Below, one piece after another: positions 48,101-59,737 of a DNA stretch of 64,000 nt. Every line of letters begins with the position of its first letter. Within the stretch, counting starts at the first letter, position 1. The DNA comes from Cryptomeria japonica (lineage: Eukaryota > Streptophyta > Pinopsida > Cupressales > Cupressaceae). The notes under the pieces were generated by a model. The model made no database searches, was not told the origin of the DNA, and saw only the letters and a program-made list of their open reading frames with translations. The translations under genes were made by a program, and so were the position numbers. The stretch is from assembly GCF_030272615.1 (NCBI RefSeq), contig NC_081408.1, positions 770,129,336 to 770,193,335 of the forward strand, read 5' to 3'.

Positions 48101-49335
48101 GTTGAAATAGTACGCCGCTATTTTTAGAAGCTATTAATGAAAGGGTGTGGTGGCAAGGTGATGTGACATGGTTAGCACTTGGTGCTCACAATTGAGGATG
48201 GGTGGCGCTTGCATTTTAATATGGAGGCCACCTTTTCCTTGATTACGCCAAGGCAATTATTAGCATTTATGGGCTAAGTCACTAAGAAAAGAATGAAAAA
48301 TCTTTTCAAATTTAATGAACATGTTTTCACTTAGATCATGTAAATCCTTCTAGGTGAAGAGTTTTTGACAACCAAACACAGGTATAGGATGAATATAGAC
48401 ATTGTGTTAATGGTGGTAGCGTGGGGGTTAGAGGTTGGATGGAAAGAAGATGTTGAATGGGTGTTGAAGGGTTATGTGGAAAATGATTGGTTGTATGGTA
48501 TGCGTTCGATGTTAAAAAGAGCAATTTTGGGGGTAGGGTTTATGCCTGTAGAGGTGGCTAAGGGCACAGGTAAGGAGACTCCTCAATAGTGGACGAACAA
48601 GGATGAGTGTCATGCAAAAGCATAAATCGGTTGGAATTTGTTGATTCATTAGTTGTGGGTGAAGGAACAAGAGCGAGCCAAAGGAAAGAGGAAGGCAGGG
48701 TTAGAGGAAGAACCAAAAGCAAGATTCGAGATGAAAGACCAGTTTATTAATGGGCCTTTGAAAGTTGTGAGGAGTAAATGAAGAGAAAAACATTATTTTT
48801 TGTTTAAAGATTTTTTATTTAGTTACTTGATCGATTGTTATATGTGTTAAACTGTTAAACTATATAAATGGGTGTATAGGGTAGAATACTGGTAGGTGAG
48901 GGTAGGGTTTTGGTTGATGTTTTGTTAGACTATGGACATCGTTGTGGAGCAAATTTTGACAATGTTTCTTTGTGATGTGGGATAGATGATACTACAACTT
49001 ATGTACTTTGTTTTGAATATCAATAAAATACATATAATTATCGACTAAAACAAAGATTAAAAAATTTATGATTTTAAAAAAGTATTAAAAAATAGAATGC
49101 TTTCAAAAAGATATATAAAATACAATTATAAAGAATATATATAATAATTAGGCTTATTTTCTCAATAGAAATATTTGTATTTAAACATTTGTTTAATTTA
49201 ATTTAAACTGAATCAAATCCCTATAATTATTTTTATTATCTATATTTTGAGAAAAAGAGAATTATTAAAATTTATCTCTTTAGAAAAATATTTAATTTAC
49301 AATATTATACATATTAAAAAAGGTAAAAAATGGGT
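48101..49335. other. Downstream flank of the RNase H remnant
   Basis: A 74-codon plus-strand frame at 48365-48589 (with VAWGLEVGWKEDVEWVLKG) and scattered coding-like text to about 48780 may be part of the same element. No domain recognised. From 48800 on it is AT-rich without features. Confidence 0.35.
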
Positions 49336-49480
49336 TGACCTATGTAGTACAACGGTTAAAACACTTGCTTGGTGATACCGCCACCAAGGTTCAAATCCTC
49401 GTTGGGTCACTAGGCTTGTAGGCTTGGTACAGGAATAACAATAGTGTTTCAACACCTTAAAAAGTGACCATTACAGATTA
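49336..49480 (+). mobile_element. tRNA-derived SINE candidate
   Basis: A 74-nt head (49336-49409) has a 7-bp acceptor-like stem (TGACCTA with TTGGGTCA, one wobble pair). It also has an A-box-like TAGTACAACGG (49345-49355) and a B-box GGTTCAAATCC (49388-49398), the RNA polymerase III promoter pair at tRNA spacing. The anticodon and D arms do not fold well, so it is not a working tRNA. An unrelated tail ending in an A-rich stretch at about 49478 follows. This suits a plant SINE. Confidence 0.5.
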
Positions 49481-50214
49481 AAAATAAAATGAAAAAGGAA
49501 AAAAAACTATTTAAAATAGACATTTCTTTTTTTAAAAATACAAAAAAAAAAAAATAAAACCTAATTTTTTTATCATTCCTAAAAATTTGCTCCTATAACG
49601 CCAATTTTTTTAAACCAATCATAGTGTAGATAAATAATTTCTACAATATCTTAAATTTGAAAATATAAATCTTAATTTTACAAAAATCAAGTTTATTTTG
49701 AAAGCAAAAATAATAATCTTTTGATTAGTGCAAACTAATTGATTGATTGTTAGTGAATGCAATAGTATTGTCTAAGACAAGTACTAATAAGAGAAGACCA
49801 GAAAAAAAAAGAAACAAAAAAGAAAAAGAAAAAGGAAAGAATAAGAAACAAGATAAAAAAGAATAAAGGATGAAAAATTTAAAAAATAGAAATGGAAACA
49901 AAAAAGGAAAATGAAAAGAGCCAAGGAGAAAAAATAAGAAAAAGAGAAAGAAATAAGAAGAGAACAATCAAAAAATAAGAAAAGGAGAAAAAAGGAAAAA
50001 TAAATGGAGGAAAATAAGAAAAGGCAAAAAATAGAAGGCAAAGGAAAATAGAGAGGCACGATTAAGAAATAAGCAACGAGTAGATAAAAAAGAGCCACAC
50101 AAGAAGGGAAGAGGGGGAAGACAACAACTATAGACAAAGAGAGGCAAACACATGAAGGATGCGAGAAAAGATCCACAGGGAGAGAGACATCAAGAATGAC
50201 GATGATGGCAAGTG
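49481..50214. repeat. A/G-rich (polypurine) tract
   Basis: 49790-50190 is almost pure A and G on the plus strand (AAGAAAAAGAAAAAGG and similar). The long minus-strand frames of F, L and S residues are artefacts of this composition. 49481-49790 is AT-rich with no features. Confidence 0.8.
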
Positions 50215-50681
50215 CAAAGGTTTGAGAGGAAAGGTTGCCAAGCAACACTAAGACTCCACCCCTTGTCTTGATTAAGGTTGGAGGCATGGTTATTGATTTC
50301 AATGGCTTCTTTAAGCTTGCGCTTAAAAAAGTTTTCTTCCTTAAACAAGATTTGGGTGCTTGGTGGAGGAGGCATGAATAGCTAAAACAAATTTGGAAAT
50401 ACGCTCATGCCTAATGTCGACACTGTGCTCTTTGATTCTAGTGATGAAAGAGCGACCCATTTCACCAATGTAAGGTGTGCCACGCGAACAAACTATGTTG
50501 TAGATCCTAGAGTTAAGAAGGATGTCTCTAGAGTCTTTGAGAGTAGGCATTCGGTCCTTCAAGGTAGAAACGAGCTTGAAGGCACATCAAAGACCTTTTT
50601 TTAAAAGGATCTTGGAGATTTTGTGGGAAATGTCTTCAATATAAGGGAGAGAGACATAGGGGGGAAGGAGATTGGGCATAA
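50215..50681 (-). pseudogene. Penelope-like element, GIY-YIG endonuclease fragment
   Basis: Minus-strand frame VSLPYIEDISHKISKILLKK, then stop, then TLKDRMPTLKDSRDILLNSR leading into IYNIVCSRGTPYIGEMGRSF and ITRIKEHSVDIRHERISKFV. The YIG, the G-R and the I-K-E-H are the conserved core of the GIY-YIG nuclease at the C-terminus of Penelope-like retroelements. After a frameshift near 50345, NFFKRKLKEAIEINNHASNL and NQDKGWSLSVAWQPF match the family's C-terminal tail. In these elements the nuclease nicks target DNA for integration. The reverse transcriptase is not present upstream. Penelope-like elements are known from conifers. Confidence 0.85.
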
Positions 50682-51180
50682 TTGAACTTGGAAATGGTTC
50701 GAGACTTAGCTTGAGAACAAACTCTAAAAAATTGTTTGCCTTTAAATCTTAACAAAAACCCTTTATATCATGTCTTTATATTATATAAAGCTGAATATGA
50801 AAAAAAAAAAATTCAAATTTTACTATTACAACTCTATTATGCTTGTTAAATGATTAAAAAAAATAAAATAAAATAAATTCTAAGTTCAAACCACAATCCA
50901 AAAAATCTAGGTTCAAACGAGAATCCAAAGTCCTTTTGCCCATGAGTTTGACCTTTCAACTAAACTACGAAAAATTATATAGTTTTTCCTCATAGAGTAT
51001 TGTGCTTTGGTGGACTTTAATAAAGTCAAAATAAAAAAAATCATTTCATGTTCTCAAAGACCTTTTAATAAAGTAACTTCGCTTTAAAGCAAAGAAATAT
51101 TTTACTTAACAAAATTAAAATTTACAATTGTAAAATATATCATCACATTATCATCATCTACATAGGAGCATATAGTCATC
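50682..51180. other. AT-rich flank between the Penelope fragment and the upstream exon candidate
   Basis: No gene seen. On the minus strand, weakly coding-like text just above 50682 may be the decayed link to the missing reverse transcriptase. Confidence 0.4.
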
Positions 51181-51692
51181 ATTATAGCATATGGTCATAC
51201 TGAGAACTGCCCGCAATGCGCCGGGCAGCGGGCAGATGCGATGGACGAGCACCTCCACCACCGACTCTATCCCGAAGGCCTTGTCTTTCCCAAAACTTTT
51301 GCCGACTTTAAAAAATAACTCTTGTTCAAGGGGTTAACCTCTTCGCAACTTTCACCTATTTCCGCCCCCCTTTCCTCGGATCGGGAGGGTTGTGATCTGA
51401 ATGCATGTAGTCTTCGTTCTGATCTGGAATTTACAGGTTGCGGAGGGCCTAAAAAGTCTGGATTTTTTTTGGTTTTGTTTTTTGATTTCGTGCAGCGAGG
51501 GTTTTGTCTAATTTCTTTGCAAAAATGGAAAGGATAAACTTGTTATCCGCATCTTTTCTTTCAGAAAGGATGGAGTAGCTTGCGAGGGAAATTTATTCGA
51601 GGCGGATCGCCCGTCTCTACAAGTTCTTGTTTCCCAGCAGCTGATTTGCATAGAGCCGCCGGATTTGATCTGTTTGGCGCAAGTGTTAGAAG
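51181..51692 (+). promoter_or_regulatory. GC-richer island, candidate 5' non-coding exon of the zinc-finger gene
   Basis: CpG content is raised compared with all neighbouring DNA (GCGCCGGGCAGCGGGCAG near 51220; TCGGATCGGGAGGG near 51378). It ends at a good splice donor, AGAAG|GTACGTG, at 51692/51693. A short frame at 51241-51318 encodes 25 residues (MDEHLHHRLYPEGLVFPKTF...). A5'-UTR intron is common in genes of the SAP family, which supports this as their leader exon, but the 8-kb distance leaves room for a separate, unrecognised gene. Confidence 0.35.
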
Positions 51693-51829
51693 GTACGTGT
51701 GATCTGTGTATAGATTTTGTTATGAGGGGTTTTTATTTATTTTTTATGGTTAAATGCTAGCAAAGAAGGCCGTGGTAGACGTTTTAGTTGGAAATACGCC
51801 TCTATTTCTCGATTTTGTATCAGGTAGAA

Positions 51830-53280
51830 TGATTTTCTTGTAAAGGTTTTTCTCAATTTAGGTCTTTTTACCATGTATTATTGCAAAACGCTTAACTTGT
51901 ACCGTTCTAAGTTTATTTATGCAATTTTTGCTATAAGCGATTCAACGGGAATTAAGCTTTTTTTGCTGTTTTTTTTAAGATAGTACGAATTTTTTTTGTG
52001 ATAGATTGTTAGTACAATTTTGTTTTGATTGGATTTGACACAAACTGAACCTCCTCCTTCTATTGCTGAAAATGAGTAAATGCGACGCATTTTCACTGTA
52101 TCCGTTCCGGTAACGCATATCACTTTGTCTGGAATCAAAGAGTTTCTAGATCTTTAGCGATATGTTTTTTGCAAATTAGCTTCAGTTTCATCGTTGTAGG
52201 TTTGACATCTTCTTAATATTTATAAATTCAACGCGATTTAGAATATGTGGTTTTAAGAACACTGGCAGTTCATGGTTGTAGTCCTCTCAAGAAAGTTTTC
52301 ATGTAAAGATTCTTCCCTTTAATAGAAAGCCTTAAAAAAATTAAGCGTCATTTTCAAGCTCAGTTCTGTCATAGAATTTTCTTGTAAAGGTTCCTTTCAA
52401 TTCAGGGATTTTACTCAATATTATCGAATAAACCCCAAAGTTTAATGGTTATTGGTTTGCTAATGCAAAATGTTAATATATATTTTAAACAATTGAACCT
52501 TTAAAAGTCTGCCTTAGATATTACTGTTGAAGTTCAAGTGCCACAAGTGCCTTTTCCAGGTTCTAATGTTAGTAAGGTTTGTATCATTATTGTTGACTCT
52601 GTGCTTAGTTTCATAGGTACAGGCCTGATAACAGGTTTTTGTACAGATGAATACACTGCATGATTAAAAACAGGGCTATAAATTATAATTATGGAACTTA
52701 AATTTCTCGGACTTATGTCTAGTAATGGACACAATTTAAGCTGTTTATCTTTTATTACGCTAAGTTGTTGTAAGAATGACCTTTCTTAAATGCACATGAA
52801 TTGCTTTTTATAGAACTGGAAAGACAAATATCTTGTGTGGATCAATAGAATTTAATCATTTACTGTTTATTGTTGAGAATATGCATAGATTTCATAGTTG
52901 TAGGTCTTGTTACACAATTTTCTAGGATTCGCTTTACACAATTTGAACATTTGACTATTTTATAATTGAAATTACAGTTAAGTTTCACGAAATTTGTGGT
53001 TGTTGTTAATTGTTATGGTAACACAAATTTCTGGACATATTAAAAGCGAGCTTAAATTTTATGGCTGTACTTGTGGGTCCAGTATTACAGATTGTTGAAT
53101 GCATTCCATGCAATTTGATTTTGTTCTCCATATTATTAAAAATCCTAACGTTTCACAGCTGTAGGTTAGGAATCATAAGCTTCATTTATAGATTTCACAC
53201 AGCTTGGATTTTGGACTGTTTATTTTTGAAAACATGCTTACATTTTACCTTTTTAGCTCTTTAATCTTTATTATAAATAT
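51830..53280. repeat. Degenerate repeats, 5' block
   Basis: Diverged copies of a unit of roughly 130-170 bp: a T-rich piece, TTTCATAG(G/T)TGTAGG or similar, then a run like AACACAAATTTCT and AGATT(C/T)CACACA. Clear copies lie near 52610, 52885, 53010 and 53155. Confidence 0.45.
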
Positions 53281-54505
53281 ATTAAAAACCAGGATGCCCC
53301 CAAGATGTAGGGATTTGGGGAAATGACCTTTGCTATTCTACTATGTCACCACATAGCTGGGGACTTTTCTGGGACATCTTCCTCAAAAGGGGATGTTTTC
53401 AGGACGCCCCCTGTTTTGGAGATTGCAAGGAGATTTTAAGAGAACCCTCATGGGACTTGGTCATGTCTTCTATACACTTTGGAAACACCTAGGTGTCTCC
53501 TTGCATCATTCAACTCAAAAGCTTATGGTTTGTGGACTCCACCCACACCCTAATCAGGCACAATTTTTTTATTTGAAGAATGAAGATTTGGCTAGAAATA
53601 GTAAGAACTTGATGTTGCAGAAAACAGTGATAAAATTGTGACAATGGCTTGCTTGATGAAGATTTGTGTGGTTTCGAAGGCCTCAATATTTTGTGTATGT
53701 ATGCATATACGTGTGTGACTTTCAATTAAGTTGAGATAATCACATAACATGCATAGAATTTACATAACACCTATAAATTACTACTCAATAGTTGATGTGA
53801 ATTTGTCAAACGTGAACACCATGATATTTACTAAATCTTCAATGTTTACAATTACTTGTATGTCTGAACCTAAGTGATCTAAGATGGTAAAGTATAACAG
53901 TATTATATCTACATAGAATCTGTGGGAATGCCTACAATCCTGACCAGTTATACTCTTCATCTTATTTCAACTTACACATAGAAATGCTTTAAAGATACAA
54001 CAATACCCCATTCATGCTCAGTGAATTTTCCAAAAAAAGCCCACCAAGAATTGTGTGCATTTCGTCTCCGTGGTTGCCTAATAATCTACTAAAGCTATGC
54101 TGCTTTATCTAATACTGCAACATCAACCTTTTACATTACAGGCATGGCCTGACTAAAGCCCAAGCAGGTATTAGTGATCCATTAAAACATTTTTAGAATA
54201 CACCCCCACTACCCTCAGGAAAATTGATATGGGTATATTCATCTCCAATCCGGCCCACGTATCACTCTCTGAATCATACATCTCCTTCACCATTTTGTTT
54301 CTCTCCACTGATAGTTATATTTAGTCCTAGGCTAAGGTGCAAGATCATGTGGGAGGCATTAAAGCCAAACTGATGAAATTATCTGTCTAGAGCATGAAAG
54401 GTAGGAATTCAAGATGGAACAGCGGTTGGTTGATGATGACCTTTGAAAATAGTCCGCAGGAGAAGAAATTTACTTCAGTCACAAAAAAAAAAAGAGAAAA
54501 GACTC

Positions 54506-54657
54506 AGGTAGCCTGTGGAACTGTACAGACTGCAGATTCGTCCTGGAATCACCTGGGTATGTCTGGCTGATGTATCTGGGTGGTTCCAGATCAGCCAGAC
54601 ATACTCGGATGATTCTGGGACAAATCCGTGGTATGCTGTGCATTTCCACAGGGTACC
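54506..54657. repeat. Long imperfect hairpin, miRNA-precursor-like or foldback MITE
   Basis: Left arm 54506-54571 and right arm 54590-54657, loop 18 nt. The inner 15 bp pair perfectly (GTATGTCTGGCTGAT with ATCAGCCAGACATAC). The next 22 positions have two mismatches and four G-T pairs. After a small bulge the outer end pairs again (GTAGCCTGTGGAA with TTCCACAGGGTAC). No coding potential. Confidence 0.85.
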
Positions 54658-54730
54658 TATGCCATATAAATTTTCCTTTATATGTTATGTTTGTTTCTTT
54701 TCTAAGTTATCTAATTGGCCTGGAAAGTGA

Positions 54731-54840
54731 CTGGGTATGGGCTCCTGTAGAATCACATAGCATACTGGGGATTGTAATTCTGATTGTTTGGTTACATCCA
54801 GCGTTCACTTTGATTCCACAAGGTACCCATACTTGTACCC
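54731..54840. repeat. Second inverted repeat, related to the first hairpin
   Basis: GGGTATGGGCTCCTGTAGAA at 54733 pairs imperfectly with TTCCACAAGGTACCCATACT around 54813-54834. The left arm is also the reverse complement of the outer right arm of the first hairpin (GGTATGCTGTG..TTCCACAGGGTACCTATGCC). The two structures therefore share one repeat family in alternating orientation. Confidence 0.6.
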
Positions 54841-56137
54841 AAAATGTATTGTCCCCATATCTGGGCATTTTCCAAGCTAACATGCATCAAGACAAAAACT
54901 CTGAATTGTTAAATGTTGCCAATTTCGGTGTTTAGATTTTGTCTTGAGCCTAGACTCTCAAATTCTAAAGGAGACTCAAATTGTCAGTCAAGTACAACTT
55001 ACAACTTCAAATACAAAAAACAGTGTTGTATAGGGACACCCCCCATCCCACAAAATCATGCAGTTTCGGGGATGGGGATGCCCCTGGGATGCTGGGGAAA
55101 TTTCATCCTGCTGCCCCCCATTGCCACCAGCAGAGGACATCTCCTGGACACTACACCTGTTTGGTATGGCTTGGGGTGTCTTGATGTTCCTGAAATATTC
55201 AGCTTGTAAAAACTCTTAAATTGTAAAAACCCCTAAATTTGTTTTTGAAATTGATATTAAATTATAAGGGCTGTATTGCTTCCAGACAGAGCTCTGGCAT
55301 GGTCTATTTACCATGTATTGATGTGTAGATTGGCTTCAGAAATAATATCCATGATAATGTCGGTGGTTTACAGGCTGGACTGTAAGCACTGTCTTCCTGT
55401 AGTGTTTGATGACTTTCGGTGCTGTTGAGTGGCTCTGGTGGCTGGCAGCAATGACATTTTGTGATTTCTGGTTATCATTGTATGCTGACTTCTCACAGTG
55501 CTACTTTTTTGGTGGAGAAATTACATGCAAATGGGATGCAGAGATAGATGTTGGAGTTTGACCCAAATCTGTCACAGCAATGGATGTACATGCCCTATTT
55601 ATGATTAGGATTTTTCATTTTACTTTATAATTTATAATTATATTAGTTATAAATTATAATTTTATTATTAATTTATTATTTAATATATTTATAAAATAAT
55701 CATTGATAACATTTAATATTTAACATTTATTAATAATTTAATAATAATTATTAATCTATTATTTGATAAATTATATATATATATTTATTTGTCAAATAAT
55801 AGGTTATATTTATTTATTTTGATAGGTAAATGATGGTCATGGGGATTGCACCCTTTATATTATAAAAGTTAACCAAAAGTCCACACATCCATTCTAAGTG
55901 GGGGATAACAGACAAAAACCCTTATTATAATATTTACCTTCTATTGACCCATTGTCAACCTATATAATATAACATTAGAAAATATAGACCAGTGATAGCA
56001 AATTGAGACACGACTAAAGCAGTGTATTATATTCCCCTTCATTATCAGAGTTATCTGAAATGAGAGTGTTGAGCTAGGAGATAATTTTTATGAAGATCAT
56101 TTTCATTGCTTGTTTGAGAATTTTCGAGACACGCGAT

Positions 56138-56482
56138 TCATTCTTCTCCTTTGGCTTTGAGCCTTGTTTGTGGGAGATCAGTGATGACAAATGGCCTCCA
56201 GTGCTTGTTTACTGCTCTTTTGTTTACCGATAGAGTTCTGTCCAAAGACAACATTACCAAACTGTATGTTGCGACAAGAATAACATTGTCTAAACGTTCA
56301 AGAAATTGGGTCTTAACTAGATTATCCACCATCTTATTAATCAACTCTTTTGCCTCTTCTAGTTCCAACAAAATAGCCTCAAACTTTGAGGAGATATCCA
56401 TATTAACCCTATAGTGGTGGTTGGACACCATGAATTTGCCACTGAAATTTTTTCCAAGAAAGCCATTTGTTGTTAGTTGCAA
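56138..56482 (-). CDS. Hypothetical 114-codon frame
   Basis: Not recognised. It has a helical, possibly coiled-coil segment (KFEAILLELEEAKELINKMV) followed by a hydrophobic patch (DNVILVATYSLVMLSLD) and a basic end. No splice or promoter evidence; related-looking text upstream (56490-56730) is in other frames. It may be a gene or transposon fragment, or chance. Confidence 0.2.
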   Translation of the reverse strand: MQLTTNGFLGKNFSGKFMVSNHHYRVNMDISSKFEAILLELEEAKELINKMVDNLVKTQFLERLDNVILVATYSLVMLSLDRTLSVNKRAVNKHWRPFVITDLPQTRLKAKGEE

Positions 56483-57383
56483 AATAGCTGTACAGGTGTA
56501 TCTATGGCGCTTCTTGACGATACCGAGGGTTGGGCAACTCTAAAGGAAGAGTTGGATGGTCCAATAATAGTTGTAGGCATGTTACGTAGAGAATCTGAAC
56601 TTATCAGAAACGAGTCAGTGTTCCCATCCCAATGTTGTTGTTCAACGAAGGGGAAGACTCAACCTGTAACCGAAAGCAGGGCCTTCTTTCTAGATTCTCG
56701 TTTCTGCTCCTGTTCACGGGAAAGTGGAGATTAGATTGATTCTATACGTAACATGAAGGGTGGGTTGACGTTCCGGATATAGAGGTTGGGTTTGGGTCCC
56801 TCTATATTAGTTCTTGCCCAACTTGCAATTCGAGAGTTGTTCGGTTGGAAGTTGGGTTGGGGCCCCTCTTTACCCCTTTTGATTTAACTTAAGGATAACC
56901 TTATCACACTCTGTGATAATTTATTAATTTGTGTTGTCCTATGACTTTGGTCAAAATTGGAGATATTCCTTGACTTGACACAGTCTAAATTGTGCAATTT
57001 TTTGAAATGTTAAATTGCCAGCTCCAAAATCTACTTGGCAATATTGGTAATGATTATCCTTCATTTATGCTTGATCGGTCTTGATTTTGTTTTAGTCATT
57101 AGCTCTCCCAAATATTGATGAGCTCTTTATTTTATGTTTTAGATTCGGCCAAGGATCAACCTTGGAGTTAATAATTCTTTCTTCATTCATGTCTATTGCA
57201 GAGTTAGCTTTATCTTTCTATAGACATGTTTGATAGTGTAATTCTGCAATGAGTCTAAGATAGGCTAGACATTTTGAAGAATGCTATTGATTTTCTAGTT
57301 AGGCTATTTTTTTCTATTTGATTAAATTGACAATTGCCATTGATTCTCCCTCAACTTCAACTTTGTTGCATTTATATGTTACA

Positions 57384-57575
57384 TATTGGCAGGCCAAGGA
57401 TGAGGGCTTGGGCTTTAGATTCATTAGCGGTCTCTTCTTTGAGTCTCTTTGATGCTGCTCCAATCATATTACCTTTCTTGTCTCTTATCGTACATGCTGC
57501 TCCTAATACTCTCAAAATTTACTCCTAAGCTTTATTGACATTCATCTTTAACCATCCATGAGAAGGGGGACTCTT
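57384..57575 (-). pseudogene. RNase H domain remnant, minus strand
   Basis: Frame GWLKMNVNKA, stop, E, stop, ILRVLGAACTIRDKKGNMIG, AASKRLKEETANESKAQALI, LGLPI. It matches the first half of the RVT_3 RNase H fold (GWxKxNxDGA, G-A-A-x-x-I-R-D, N-E-A-x-A-L). Same domain type as 47638-48100 but opposite strand and not closely similar, so a separate old insertion. Confidence 0.7.
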
Positions 57576-58899
57576 TTGTAATCCATCTAAGTTTTTGAGA
57601 GTTAGCTTGTCCATCCCCATTCTAATAGGGGGATAATAATTGTTCATTATTCATAAATATTAAATGTTATATAATTATTATATTATAAAATATTACAAAT
57701 CAAATCATTTAATATATTATAAATATAACTACATATATTATTTAGTTATATTTAAAAATAATTCTATATTGTAGATTATAATTTATTATTACTAATTTAA
57801 TTATATGAAAATATTTATTATTATTATTATTATTTTTATTATAATATATTATGTGCACCTCCCCTCACCCTTTCCTCCCCCCACCATACCCAAATTTTGT
57901 TCTTTACCTAGTTGTTTGTTTTGAAATTCTATGGAACTATGATACAAAACAAAACTGGGAAACAAGGCTCCTATGCTACAAAATGCAAATCCCATTGCCC
58001 TTGTTCTCCTCCCCTTGATTGTAGTCATGATCATCAAATGTCTCATTCAAGATGGTGAAGTCCTTGTTGATGTGAATGTGGTACTTTATTTAACGACTTA
58101 AACTTAAGGACCTATTCACACCTTAGTCTTAATCTTGATTAGGTCGTTTTTTGCTTTTTGTCTCAATTCATAGAATAAAGACACTTGGCACAATCCTGTT
58201 AACCTTATTAAGGCTTTTTCCTTTCTAATAAAGCAAGGTTATTTTCTTTCATTGTATCATTATGTAATTACTTTTCTCTGAGGCAGCATAGAGCAATTTT
58301 CTTTGCAGCTCTCAATCGTGGAAGGTTTTTGACTTTTGCTGGTAGATTGCTGTACTTGGGGTTTCATCAATTCTCCAATAGTCATCATCAAATGATTGCT
58401 CTTCAATAAAGGTCAATTTTTTTGGTAATGTTCAACACTGCTTGATATTATCAAGACACAAAGGCTGTGACCCATGGATATTTGCAAGAAATTCAAATTG
58501 GTTGAGCTTGAAGTACTACAATTATAAAGTAAACACTAAATTAAAAGTTTAGTGGATGTTTAACTTCAAACTTTTTGATTTGTAGTCTTGAGTTTTCTTA
58601 AGCCAGAGCTGAAGGTTGTGGTGAACAAACACCAAATTGTTCATGACCTGTTGGCTCAGGTGTTTGCATTTCTTGGATTTTATGCGTTTGAACACACTCC
58701 CAAGAATGCTTACAAGTGGAAGAAATGTAGGGTTTGGCTTAGAATATGCATTGCCATCTATTGAAGCAATTTAGTTTCACTGCCAAAATAGTCTAACCGT
58801 TGCCTTGACATTTGATTGGTTCACCTGATAGGCAGATTGATTATTTCACCTATGCTCTTAACGTTTTTGATTCGGGATTGGAAAACTGTAAAAAAAGAA

Positions 58900-59560
58900 T
58901 GACATGATAAAAATTGATTATTTACAAGTGTTTAGAGGTGATATTTTGAAAAATAGCTAAAGACTGTAGGTTTTTCAACACAGAGACCAGTTTCTGGAAA
59001 GACCTGGCCCAGCAGTTCGCAATGGCATGGTTTAGGAGCAGGGCCACAGTTAACTGCCGTATTTTCAAATTTCCTGGTTTCTTCTTCCATGTGGTTTGAA
59101 ATATTAAAACACAAATTTCTTGTATGGATTCCATGTGGTTTGAAATTTTTACTTTTAATAATTGAAAAAAGTGCTTACATTTTATCTGTCTATGTCGGGT
59201 ACTTTTTTTATTTTTTAAGGTTGTAGGTATGTTCATGGCAAATCAATTAAATTGCACGTTACCTATGATTTTTATTCAAATAGACAGAAATACTATTAAA
59301 TTCTATGCATGAGAAGTGTAGGCCTGGTAACACATTTTTTTGGGCATACATTTATGTTTTTTTAATTTTTTCTATATTTGTTATTGAGAAGACTCTTAAA
59401 TTTCAGGGTTATTTTCCTGGGAAAGCAATTTAATTTAAACAGACTCCAGTAAATTTAAGCTTTCTACTTCTTCCTATTATATAAAGGTTTATAGGCCTGG
59501 GGAAACAAATTTCGTGTATAGATTCCACACAATTTTGAATCTGTACCCTTTTATTCAATG
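58900..59560. repeat. Degenerate repeats, 3' block
   Basis: Copies related to the 5' block: GTAGGCCTGGTAACACATTT near 59320, ATAGGCCTGGGGAAACAAAT and AGATTCCACACAATTTTGAA near 59490-59540, and CACAAATTTCTTGTATGGAT near 59110. The GTAGG(T/C)..GGTAACACAAATTTC consensus ties both blocks together. Confidence 0.45.
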
Positions 59561-59731
59561 TAGTCTAAGGTGTCAGTATTTGAGGTATTTTACAATGAGT
59601 TTCTTTTATAGAACTATGGAGTTTAAGCTGTTACATTTCATTGATAGCAGGCTACTGGTGGATCTGAAGATAGTACAAATTTCTAGGGTACTGTAATTCG
59701 TCACCATTGGAAGTTTGCCTCTGCAAAAGTC

Positions 59732-59737
59732 CACGTG
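59732..59737 (+). promoter_or_regulatory. G-box (CACGTG) upstream of the zinc-finger CDS
   Basis: CCACGTGGC is a full G-box/ABRE-type element 145 bp before the ATG. Such sites bind bZIP and bHLH factors in abscisic acid and stress responses, which fits a stress-associated protein. If the transcript starts at 51 kb, the site lies inside the intron or leader. Confidence 0.4.

Noticed and set aside
49725-50302. 172-codon Phe/Leu/Ser-rich minus-strand frame resembling a membrane protein
   Set aside because: It is the complement of an A/G-rich low-complexity tract; no real hydrophobic pattern or family match.
53290-55210. GC-rich pieces (GGATGCCCCCAAG near 53292, CTTGGGGTGTC near 55170) as ends of a DNA transposon
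   Set aside because: The ends match over only a few bases and no target duplication is visible.
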